From Hyphochytrium catenoides (Eukaryota > Sar > Hyphochytriomycetes > Hyphochytriales > Hyphochytriaceae), in contig FLMG01004107.1 in NCBI GenBank assembly GCA_900088475.1, forward strand, positions 5,614 to 20,421: a stretch of DNA of 14,808 nt. Reading direction: 5' to 3'. A program made the translations under genes and the position numbers. The notes under the pieces were generated by a model. It was not told the DNA's origin. It saw nothing but the letters and a program-made list of their open reading frames with translations, and did not search any database. Positions 7,117-14,808 of the stretch are shown in pieces; position 1 is the stretch's first letter; each line of letters opens with the position of its first letter.

Positions 7117-7575
7117 TCAGCCCGATCTCTCTTTGTTTCTCACGAGAGCATTCATGATAGACTCGGACGCACCGGCAAGCACGTGATGCAATCGTTCTTC
7201 ATGATAAGCCCGTTTGGCGGCTTCAATAAGTTCTCTTGCTTGGTCCTTTTTCTCTTCTTCAGGCAAAGCACGTAGAAAACTGTCGAGTAGCGGGAGGACT
7301 CTCTGATGCTCCCACCTAAGATCATAGGCTATCAGGTTATGCGCAGCGAGGGCGTACACGTAGTCTAACAACAATGCCCTGTCCTTCCCTTCCTCTTTTT
7401 GCTTCTCTAGTGCCAGTAACTTCATATAGTCCACCAGTTGGGTCGGTATGTTGCTATCCAGGTAGGTTAGATCATGGTATTCACTGTCACTGATGATCTT
7501 ATTAACTATGCGAAGGTACTCCAGTTGTAGAAGCAGAGACTCGTCCAGCACCGGCAAGAGCGGCTCCTGAGCACG
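7117..7575 (-). CDS. Downstream part of an unrecognised secretory or plastid-type protein
   Basis: Open from just after a TAA at 7576-7578 to TGA at 7117-7119, with no ATG at its head, so it is probably an internal or terminal exon. An AG acceptor-like CTCAG ends 7 codons into the open part of the frame, near the point where the overlapping frame (7506-8378) loses its character. The peptide from LPVLDESLLLQLEYLRIVNK onward is mostly charged and leucine-rich, predicted helical, with EKQKEEGKDRALLL, LDSFLRALPEEEKKDQ and ALVRNKERSG at the end. It contains no low-complexity CT translation, which supports real coding. I recognise no domain. It is most likely the C-terminal part of the same protein as the neighbouring frame. 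Confidence 0.55.
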   Translation of the reverse strand, partial: RAQEPLLPVLDESLLLQLEYLRIVNKIISDSEYHDLTYLDSNIPTQLVDYMKLLALEKQKEEGKDRALLLDYVYALAAHNLIAYDLRWEHQRVLPLLDSFLRALPEEEKKDQARELIEAAKRAYHEERLHHVLAGASESIMNALVRNKERSG

Positions 7576-8378
7576 TTACGCAGAGGCCCCAGCGGTGGAA
7601 TCCAATGGACCAGCGCTCCAGGCGTCAACATCAATAGCAGTTCTAAGAGAATTCTTCCTGGCGATGAGACAAAATAAAGAGCCCTGGGAAAGGGGGCTTT
7701 CCGCGCCCTCTCAGCGGCCTTATTCCGAAGCCTTTCAACTACTCTAAGATCCTCAGGCTTGGATGACAGCTTTTCCCATGCCTCTTCTAACTTTGACGCG
7801 GAACCTTCGAGCCTCGTTTGCAGCTCGTTTATGCTATCACCTAACCTGCCAAGGTTTTGTTGGATGGCTGGGAGATCTTCGTGGGGAAAATATGTGAAGA
7901 TTGGCTCAATGATCTCAATGAACCGTGCCTTTCGTTTCTGGGCTTCCATTGTGCGGTCACGTATAATCGCGGCAGCTTGTTCAACCACTGCATTGTCGGC
8001 CGGGGTCACCGGCTTTCTGCGGAGATGAAATTCAGTTTGTTGGCGGAGAAACATAGGAGGGAGGGCACCCTCAGAAGATCTACCCATAGCAATTGTTGGG
8101 TCTCCATCTCTCAGCGTTTTTGTAGGAGCAGTCCTTTGAATGGTAGGAAGCCTTCGTCTTATGGCGGTGGGTTGACGACCAATGGCGGTCGCTGGGTAGA
8201 GAGAGAGATAAAGTAGACCGAGAACGAGAGGAGAGAAGAGTGCGACAAAGCGCGTTAGGCGAGCAGAGGAAGAAGGGGATGGCCTCTTCATCATCTGCCT
8301 ACACTCAGGTACTTCTTCAAGCTCCGCACTATGATGAGGACGCCAGAAGAGGGAGCAAGCACAAAATAGACCATCCAT
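7506..8378 (-). CDS. N-terminal part of unrecognised protein with signal peptide and transit-like leader
   Basis: A 290-codon frame. The first ATG is at 8376-8378, but I prefer the Met-Met pair at 8289-8294 (residues 29-30). Starting there puts a classical signal sequence at the N-terminus: basic KRPSPSSSARLTR, hydrophobic FVALFSPLVLGLLYLSLY, and a small-residue cleavage site ATA. An intron-like segment (8404 GTAAG to AG at 8295-8296) lies just upstream. After the cleavage site comes an Arg/Thr/Pro-rich, acid-poor stretch to about residue 90, as in transit peptides of complex plastids. Residues 140-225 are charged and helical, and 230-268 contain a hydrophobic segment (ILLELLLMLTPGALVHWI). 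The last 20 residues (SRSCRCWTSLCFYNW) look like translation past the true junction. I recognise no family. Function is unknown; secretory, membrane or plastid location is inferred from the leader. Confidence 0.6.
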   Translation of the reverse strand: MDGLFCACSLFWRPHHSAELEEVPECRQMMKRPSPSSSARLTRFVALFSPLVLGLLYLSLYPATAIGRQPTAIRRRLPTIQRTAPTKTLRDGDPTIAMGRSSEGALPPMFLRQQTEFHLRRKPVTPADNAVVEQAAAIIRDRTMEAQKRKARFIEIIEPIFTYFPHEDLPAIQQNLGRLGDSINELQTRLEGSASKLEEAWEKLSSKPEDLRVVERLRNKAAERARKAPFPRALYFVSSPGRILLELLLMLTPGALVHWIPPLGPLRNVLRSRSCRCWTSLCFYNWSTFA

Positions 8379-8404
8379 GCCGTGACTTTAAGGAGCCATC
8401 TTAC

Positions 8405-10142
8405 CTACAAGGAGGCTCTCTCATCCATCACATCTGGATCTGTGGGTTAGCTGCTCAGTTCGATCTCCTGCCCCACGTTCTCCTGTCTCTCTCATTTTTT
8501 TTTCTCATCCCTCTCCCTCTTGCCTTTCATACCACTGGAAACAAGAGAAATGATGTTTGAAGCCAGGAAGCAATCACTTAAAACGCTTTTTGTCCCCTCG
8601 CTCTTTTTCGTCGTAAGGCAAGGCTAGAACGAAGGTAAGATCCTGCTGCGAAAAGGCCTAGAGCGGCGAAGATTGAGGCGGCTAGCGTACAAAGGAGTTG
8701 ATCTTAGAAAGACACGCAGCTTCACCCTTACTATACGGCTGGTGTTTATAATAACCACAGCTGGGAAGTGGGATCATCAACATCTTTAGCCGCTGTGGAT
8801 GATGGTAATTGGGATGAGAGCATCAGACCTAACCCCAAGCAGTGAGCGACTAGGATAATTAGGGCCACTAATCGTAACGCTAAGCGGCGGTATCATCGTC
8901 AGAATGGCGATTTCTCTCAAGCTTAGAATATAGAACAAAGTACTCGTAGTAGTATACGGACTCAGAAAGCGGTTCATCCGTTGCGCTTCTTTCGTTCTAC
9001 TTTGTGAAGATGTGTACGAGTACCCTTCTTACGAACAGTGAGCTTTGGAATCCTATTTATGAAGGCTTAGGGTTAGGCAGAGAGTTTTCGCTCTCATCTG
9101 ACCCAAGGAGACTGAGAACCTGCTCTTTGTGAGAGCCGGACTAGGAACATGACCATCAATCAATGAAAGCCGATAGTTCTATCTTGAGATCTGTGACATG
9201 TTGACAGTTGTACCGCGCTGTACACTAATTCTGCCATGCCCTGAGGCTGGCAATTCAGTTCCTTGCCATTTTGTCCGGATAGGTAGTTCTACTCTCTTTG
9301 CGGTGGGCTGTTCAGATCACATTCGACGGGTCCATCAGACAAGTCTCTCTTGTCTCAGAAGGCCCTTCCATGGGAGGCTTGGGTCAGGCATCCTATTTTT
9401 TTCATATAGCCTAATCAAAAGTTAGAAGTTACTCACAGAGGTATTGTAATTAGCTGTATGGTGTTTGGACAAGAAGTGACAGATGACAAGGAAGCTACTC
9501 TCTATTCCTTCTCTAATGATCACCATCACCGTTCATCATCCCTAACTGATATCTCTTGATCATGCAGCGACAAGGAATGTGATGCGTGATGCGAGACGGA
9601 CAAAGATACGTGCAAGAGCCGTTCTATACGCGAATTAGGCACAGGGAGGGCAGGATCTTCCTACGTCCTACCTAACCGGGACACTTGCTTGTTATAGGAA
9701 AAGGACGAGTTAGGTCAGAACTGCAGACTAACGCAAGAGAGAACAATCTCGGTCTTATTATCATTCTTATTAGTTTTATGCTGAGGTGATCTTTGCCACC
9801 TTTCACCCTTGACCCGAATGAGAAATAGAAGGAAGCACCACTAATAACTCCTACCTTTTTAGCTGACTACAGTTTTACCATACTGGTCCATGGAGTTGGT
9901 CCGTTATATTTATCAGGTAGGCCCGAGAGGCAGAACAAAGGCTACGTTATCTACGGATCAAAACTGCTGGTATCTCTTGAAACAATCGCCCCTTGGAAAC
10001 TAACAGAACGAAATATAGACTTGAAAAATGGTTAGGTCTACCCCGAGCAGTGTGCGGTAATATTCACTGAAAGATACACCAATTTTCGCCCCTATCCATC
10101 GCCGCTACTTCTCCTCAACCGACCAGAAGTGTCGCTCGCCTA
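8405..10142. other. Long region without a supportable gene
   Basis: About 1.7 kb of mixed-composition DNA, less pyrimidine-biased than the rest of the window and free of long simple repeats. A donor-like AAG|GTAAGA occurs on plus near 8632. Open frames are short and lack recognisable motifs. Promoter and 5' UTR elements for the minus-strand gene should lie at its left end. I see no tRNA, 5S or snRNA signature. Confidence 0.5.
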
Positions 10143-10163
10143 ATGAGCTGCGGCCACATTGCT

Positions 10164-10212
10164 ACAGCAACACGGCAGACAGCAACAGCAGCGGCAACAG
10201 CAGCAACAGCAA
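10164..10212 (+). repeat. CAG/CAA triplet repeat
   Basis: An imperfect run of CAG and CAA triplets interrupted by CGG and GGC. In one frame it reads Gln-rich and ends at a TGA. In another it lies inside a 38-codon ATG frame (10143-10259) that reads as Thr/Ala runs. Neither frame is supported as a gene. Confidence 0.85.
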
Positions 10213-10230
10213 TGAACTCCAGGAATACTC

Positions 10231-10238
10231 TATATAAA
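10231..10238 (+). promoter_or_regulatory. TATA-box-like sequence
   Basis: TATATAAA, a full match to the TATA consensus, between the CAG repeat and the GA tract. No supported gene starts downstream on plus, so this may be a chance A/T-rich match. Confidence 0.15.
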
Positions 10239-10321
10239 TCATCAGGCTACTACTTATAATGAAGCTAGCCGGCAGAGATTTTACAGAGCAGCCTAGCAGA
10301 CCAGGAGCGGAGCTTGTTTGT

Positions 10322-10516
10322 TGAGAGAGGGAGAGGGAGAGGGTGGGAGAAGAGAAGAGGAGAGAGAGAGAGTGGGAGGAGAGAGAAAAGAGAGAATGAA
10401 AAGGCAAGAGGGCTTGGAGAAAGAGGGAGAGGAAGAGAGAGAGAGAGAAAGAGAGAGAAAGAGAGAGAGAAAGAGAGGGAGAAAGAGGAGAGAGGGAAAG
10501 AAGAGAAAGAAGAAGA
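10322..10516 (+). repeat. GA-rich purine tract
   Basis: About 195 bp of nearly pure purine: GAGAGG, GGGAGA and AAAGAGAG variants. It has the opposite strand orientation to every other large tract in the window. All long open frames here, on either strand, are translations of this tract. Confidence 0.9.
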
Positions 10517-10624
10517 CGGCAGAAGTCGACAAAAGCGCTGGTGTGCAAGCAGCATCCAAAAGGCTTGCCAACAATCATAGGTAGTGCTTGCAACCACGCT
10601 CCTATTCCTGCTTAGCGTAGGGTT

Positions 10625-10760
10625 AAGAGAGATAGATAGAAAGAGGGAGGGAGGGAGAAAGAGAATTGCGAGAAAAGAGAGAAGCAGTAGCGTGTGAGAG
10701 AGTACTACTTGATAGGAGAGAGAGCGATAGAGAGAAGAAATATGAAGAAATGGGAGGGCG
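10625..10760 (+). repeat. Degenerate GA/GATA-rich purine stretch
   Basis: Purine-rich DNA with GATAGATAGA and GGGAGGGAGGGAGAAAGAGA blocks, interrupted by short mixed sequence. It is an extension of the GA domain that begins at 10322. Confidence 0.7.
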
Positions 10761-11649
10761 GCGAGAACAGAAGAGGACGTAGCAAGATGGGACTGAGGGG
10801 AGATCAGGAAAAGAGGCACAGATCTAGTGATGTTTCTGGTCACCAAACGTCCACATTTGACTCCTCACTCCTTTCTTGTAGCCCGCTAGCTCTTGTTGGT
10901 GGGACTGGCAGAGTCGGGTGGCGATAAGGCGAGATGAAGCAGTTTTTTTTAGAAGGGCGGGCCTGGTGCTGCAGAGGTTCTAACACCGGCGGCGTTCTAG
11001 CGAATTATTACGGCCTCCCCTCTTCTTCCTCTTTCTCTTCTTTCCTCCTGCTGCTCGTACGTATTTTTATCGAGATCCACCTCTTCTTCTTCTTAGGCTT
11101 CTTGTTGCTTGCTTTCTAAGCTCTCCTCGGCGTCGTACTCTATTGCTGGGTGTCCGGCTAGTCTGCGTTTCATAGAGATGGAGCTATTGTGCAGCACACA
11201 TGGAAAAGCGTAGCTTATCATAAGCGACCACCCCCAACTCCTCTTCTTCGCTCAGCCATCAGAGTTTTATTCAAAACTGGCTCACTTATCCCTTTCGGAA
11301 GCACCGCCGCATCAGCTCTGAAGCCCATTACATCTTTTTGCGTTCTTCCTCTTCCCGCTAAGAAGCAGCCTCAATAAAGCTGCCACGGGTAGCCTTCCGC
11401 CCGCGTTCTTGTTGTCTTCTCCTCTTCTAGCCTGCACCCCAACACACATCTCTTTTATGAGTGTACATTCTCTCTCTTCTGTTTGACTACCATCTGACCC
11501 GTTTCGTCCTGCCTGCTGCCGTCGACACTGTAACGAGCAGCAGACTCTAGAGGAAACGAAACCGGGAGTCAATATAGCCTTAGACGACTCTCATTTCTAA
11601 CGGTAATAAGCTGTCCAGGATGGCCGTCTTCTTGCAGCATCCTATTATC
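10761..11649. other. No supported gene
   Basis: Mixed DNA turning pyrimidine-rich from about 11010. Short frames such as 11189-11377 (plus) and 11312-11572 (minus, no ATG) overlap each other and show no motif. Confidence 0.5.
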
Positions 11650-12754
11650 GATTACTCTTGTTTGCCCATTCTCTATTGTCTTTCTCTTTCCTTTCCTCAC
11701 TCTGGCGTACTTCTCTCGAACTCAGCATCTCCTTAGATCCTTCGTTTCGGGCTTGCTCTCCCTCTTTCTCTCTTTTTGTCTGTCTTCAATTTCCTGTAGG
11801 TAACTGTCCCCTTCTCCCTCTCTCTGTCTATTTTCATATCCTCCCCCTCTTCTTCTGTTCTCCCGTCCTCCTGTTCCTGCTATTCTCTTCGGTCAAACTT
11901 TTGCCTGCCTCCGCTGCTCGCTCTATCTCTCTTTCTCTTCCTGTCCGGTAACCCCTCTGTCCTCTCAATCTCTCTGCCTTTTGCATCATTCACTTTTAGG
12001 TATAAGCTCATTAGTACGCCGTCTGCTGGGCCGTCCTCTATTATTCCTCCCCAAGTTCCCTCCTTTTCCTGCAATACTTTCCCCTCGTTTATTGGACTGA
12101 CACAAACAGCAAAAAAGTATAGAGATTCTCCATTCCAACCGGCATCTGCCTGTCTCCTACTTGCCCACTCTTCTATTCTCCTAGCCAAGTTTAAAGCGGT
12201 GGCCCTCTTGCTCTCTTTTTGAGTTAGCGCTTTAAAGGCTCTTTATTGTTCGCGCTTTCTTGGGAAGCCCCCACACTACTGTTTCAGTGCTTTTTAACTC
12301 TTCCTTTGATTAGCTCTTCCTCTAACGCTCTCTCAGATTGTCTCCACGTCGACATTTCCCTTTCCTTGTTGCCCTCTTTTTCGTGTGTCTCCGTTGCCTT
12401 AGTGGTTAGGATATCTCTTTCTCTCCCATTTTCCTGACAGGCTTCTCGGCCCCCCATCTTCTTTCCTTCTTGCGATGGTCGCCGTTTTATGAATGGGTTA
12501 ATTGATACCTAGCTGTTGCCACCACCGCTCCCGGTTGCTTCTGCTTTATTGGCCTCTTCCCTCCATCAATCTCACCCGCTATCTTCTCTACTACTCTCTC
12601 TCTGGCGATACTCGGGGCTGCTCATCTTCTCACGTCTGCTGTAACCGTTTTCCACCTCCCCCTTTTAGCTGAGTGCTTCTCTTCTGGAACTTGATGAATG
12701 ATTAGTTTGTGAGCAGGTGCTCTTAACTGATAACTCTACCTACATCTCGACGCT

Positions 12755-12790
12755 TCACCAATAAGTGCCATCTTCTACATCACCAATAAG
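12755..12790 (+). repeat. Short 25-bp-spaced direct repeat
   Basis: TCACCAATAAG occurs at 12755-12765 and again at 12780-12790. It is a small direct duplication of no evident function. Confidence 0.6.
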
Positions 12791-12964
12791 CCTATCTCAA
12801 CTCACACAGCTGAGCTCCTCTGAGTCTCTAAGAAGCCCTTCCATAGCTAGAGAGAGACAAGGAGGGAGGAGTACAAGATAGAAAACCAAGACAACCTATC
12901 TCCTATCCTCCACATCAGCCAAGCAGCAGAAAGCCAGTTCCTCTATCGTCTCCATGTGCTTGCA

Positions 12965-13026
12965 GCCACAGGTTCCCAAGAGATGATGCTACAATGCCAC
13001 AAGTTCCCGAGAGATGCTGCTGCAAT
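12965..13026 (+). repeat. 31-bp tandem duplication
   Basis: Units 12965-12995 and 12996-13026 differ at 4 of 31 positions. The core is GCCACAGGTTCCCAAGAGAT, followed by GATGCTACAAT or its variant. At 31 bp the period is not a multiple of three, which argues against a coding origin. Confidence 0.85.
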
Positions 13027-13381
13027 GAGTTCAGCACCACAAACTCCTACCACTGCCATATAGTCGTAACGCTCACTCTCGTAACACCCCTTTCTATCTG
13101 CCAAGTCCTCGCTCATTATCTCTCTGTCTTTTCTTCTCCTTGTTAATTTTCTCTTTATCTTCTTATTATACGTTTCAACGCCAAGACTTCAGCTTCCTAC
13201 TGCCTGTTCTCTCCCTCAGCTGTTTCCAGCAAGTGTCTGTTAACCGATCTCTAAGTAGCAGCTTTCCTTCCCTTTTTCCCTGAGCGTCAACGTTTAACTA
13301 ATTCCAGCGCTTCTCTATCACCTCATTGCTTCTCTATGTTCTATGAACTTCCTCTTCCATAGCACTCTTTCTCCTCTTTAG

Positions 13382-13630
13382 GTGAGGTGCCGGGCAGAAT
13401 TCTGTGCAACGCGGGTTACAATAAAAAAGAGACCCAGGAATGGGATGAAAACGCTGCTAGTACGTGTAGGAGCACCACTTCGCAAGCAGAAGAGCAGAGG
13501 GGCATGGGAGGACACTTGGAACACAAGGCCACAAGCTTCTTTGCTAACGCCTTTGGTAGAAACCCACCTCAAAGCTGTTGTCTCCTTCTTCTTCATGCTT
13601 GACTCCATTCTCGTCAGAGAAAACAAATAA
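13382..13630 (+). CDS. Possible exon; reading frame and product uncertain
   Basis: This follows an acceptor-like sequence directly and is not compositionally biased like its left flank. It is open on plus in two frames and on minus in one, so the frame cannot be assigned. One plus frame (to TAA at 13628-13630) is basic (VTIKKRPRNGMKTLLVRVG). The other is more hydrophilic (YNKKETQEWDENAASTCR) and stops near 13602. The minus frame (first ATG about 13608) has a hydrophobic C-terminal half. The first plus frame's stop overlaps two AATAAA hexamers (13626-13631 and 13630-13635), as expected at the 3' end of a plus-strand transcript. I recognise no family. Confidence 0.25.
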   Translation: MRCRAEFCATRVTIKKRPRNGMKTLLVRVGAPLRKQKSRGAWEDTWNTRPQASLLTPLVETHLKAVVSFFFMLDSILVRENK

Positions 13631-13635
13631 ATAAA
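13626..13635 (+). terminator. Overlapping AATAAA polyadenylation-signal hexamers
   Basis: AATAAA occurs twice with a 2-nt overlap and overlaps the TAA stop of one of the frames at 13382-13630. The role depends on whether that region is transcribed on plus. Confidence 0.3.
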
Positions 13636-14514
13636 CGGAACGGAGCTATACGGCTTGGCATAAATAAGAACAGTACAAGTGAATGGATTAAACTGTAGAC
13701 GAGGGAGACTCTAAAGGCCAACAGGTGCTGCGAAATTTGTACCGGTTAGCATGCGATGAAGGAAGCGCAGTCAGGAGCACAGATATGTATGTTGGTAGAT
13801 CAACGATTAACCAGTATTTAATCAGCCGATAGATCCGAAATAGGTGCTCATCCTCCCGTGCCACCAATTGGCCAGCGTTGTCTCTGACGCCTTCATGATT
13901 TATTAACTAGACTACTAATCGATCCGTACAATAGAAGATGCTCCGTCAGTACCTTCGTGTGTTTGGGACAGAGCCATCACATCATGTGACTGACTTTCTA
14001 ACCTCAGAGGCTGCTGAGAAGTTAAGGGAGATTGTAAATAACCAGAGTAGATAGACCTCATTAGGTAGTAAGGTGAGGGACAGAAGAAATGAGGATCAGA
14101 AGAGTCAGTTCTGGAAGAAAAAGGAGCCCCCGAGATTTGCTGTAAGCTGATACCAGGGAGGCGGAAAGAAGTCTGTCCTGTCGATGAAGTCGTCGGGCCA
14201 CGGGAGGGCAGATCGAGACCCTAACAAGAGAGAAGTCAGAATCTCTTCCCTTTTAGCAAAGACAAAGTCCGGGAGAGTGTTTCGTTTTCTCCTCAACAAG
14301 ATAAGATATCGTCATCTCCTCTTTCTCGGGAGGATGAGGCACCTCTTGCTCTTCCGACAATCTCACCGAAAAGACATAGTACTGCCTCTCTCTCTCTTCT
14401 CCTTCCCCTAAACCACTACAATATCAATCTGACAGGCAATGCCGAAGCGATGAATTCCCTTTGCTGCAGCAGGGACCGAAAAGCGCAAGAACAACACAGT
14501 CAGAGAGAGAACTT
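13636..14514. other. No supported gene
   Basis: Mixed-composition DNA. Short frames on both strands (for example 14105-14299 minus and 14184-14411 plus) overlap and carry no recognisable motif. Confidence 0.5.
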
Positions 14515-14523
14515 GACGATGGG

Positions 14524-14676
14524 CTCTCTCTCTCTCTCTCTTTCTCTTTCTGGCTCTCTCTCTCTCTCTCCGTCTCTCTTTCTCTCTCACTGCCTCTCTC
14601 TCTCTTCTTGTCTCTCTCTCTCTCTCTCGCTGTCTCTCTCTCTCCTCCTCTCTCTCTCTCGATCTATCTATCTCTA
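14524..14676 (+). repeat. CT microsatellite tract
   Basis: About 150 bp of CT dinucleotide broken by single TGG, CGTC, CTGC, TTG, GCTG and CGAT interruptions. It explains the long Arg/Glu-rich minus frame and the Ser/Leu plus frame here. Confidence 0.95.
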
Positions 14677-14808
14677 CTCTTTTTCCTCTACCTTGCTTAA
14701 TAAGCACCATAGTCTTACATCTCATTTACTTCCTTTACTCAAGAATATCTCTCTAGCGGGCGGAGAGACTGTGGCGGAAAAGTGGAGCTTCCTCTTTCTT
14801 CGTCTCCG

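Larger units (their letters stand above)
11650..13381 (+). other. Long pyrimidine-biased stretch ending in a 3' splice-site-like sequence
   Basis: About 1.7 kb with strong plus-strand pyrimidine bias that is not a simple CT microsatellite: the dinucleotide pattern is irregular, with many TTTTC, CCTCC and CTTCC blocks. It ends at a textbook acceptor (CTCTTTCTCCTCTTTAG, ending at 13381). The introns of the peptidase gene share this composition, so this may be intron or UTR of an unseen plus-strand gene. I identify no exon inside it. Confidence 0.4.

Noticed and set aside
9064-9078. TTAGGGTTAGG telomere-like sequence
   Set aside because: Only about two units, isolated and not repeated further; similar single TTAGGG words occur near 6606 and 10618.
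9829-10035. Plus-strand frame of 68 codons with natural-looking composition (for example HGVGPLYLSGRPERQNKGYV)
   Set aside because: No ATG and no recognisable motif; an open stretch of this length is expected by chance several times in 15 kb.
10265-10846. 193-codon minus-strand frame and neighbours
   Set aside because: Composition is driven by the GA tract; the non-repeat N-terminal part has no motif.
11189-11572. Overlapping plus (62 codons) and minus (86 codons) frames
   Set aside because: Short, no domain, and the minus frame has no ATG; they overlap on opposite strands.
14408-14725. Arg/Glu-rich 105-codon minus frame
   Set aside because: It is a translation of the CT microsatellite at 14524-14676.
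1-14808. CRISPR array, phage or bacterial defence island, operons
   Set aside because: The window is intron-bearing eukaryotic DNA. The repeats are micro- and minisatellites without unique spacers, and there are no ribosome-binding-site-led gene clusters.
1-14808. rRNA, tRNA and snRNA genes
   Set aside because: I scanned by eye for tRNA B-box, 5S and U6 or U2 core sequences and found none; a covariance-model search would be decisive.

Overview
This is nuclear DNA from a eukaryote. The first gene is cut by five spliceosomal introns with GT..AG ends; four are complete at about 170-240 bp and one is cut by the left edge. Gene density is low, and much of the window is simple pyrimidine (CT) or purine (GA) tract. 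Oligopeptidase B is typical of bacteria, trypanosomatids, plants and various protists, and is not a usual animal or fungal gene. One predicted protein has a signal peptide followed by an Arg/Thr-rich stretch, as in nucleus-encoded proteins of complex plastids. A single-celled protist, possibly algal or alveolate, is my best inference; the lineage cannot be fixed from this sequence.

Layout. 1-1522 (+): the last five exons of an oligopeptidase B gene (S9A serine peptidase), with the whole Ser/Asp/His triad. 1523-2172: tail-to-tail intergenic DNA with a CT tract. 2173-3666 (-): one long open frame. Its N-terminal 300 residues are low-complexity; its C-terminal third resembles the Golgin-A7/Erf4 family, the accessory subunits of DHHC palmitoyltransferases. 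3667-4680: CT-rich DNA and a near-perfect hairpin. 4665-4979 (-): a doubtful open frame. 5310-5561 (-): a short frame with a perfect CCHC zinc knuckle, probably a retroelement remnant. 6001-6262: CT satellite with an imperfect 117-bp duplication. 7117-8294 or 8378 (-): an unrecognised secretory or plastid-type protein, split between two overlapping frames, with a consensus splice donor just past its stop. 8405-10140: unique-looking DNA with no supportable gene. 10164-10760: CAG repeat, then GA tracts. 11650-13381: long pyrimidine-biased stretch ending in a 3' splice-site-like sequence. 13382-13630: short region open in several frames. 13636-14808: no gene, with a final CT tract.

The genes do not form an obvious functional unit. 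The best leads are an Arg in place of the second Glu of the substrate dyad of oligopeptidase B, the Erf4-like protein with a very long disordered N-terminus, the broken or spliced secretory gene, and an 18-bp intronic minisatellite whose units look like 3' splice sites. I found no CRISPR array, intact tRNA, rRNA or complete mobile element.
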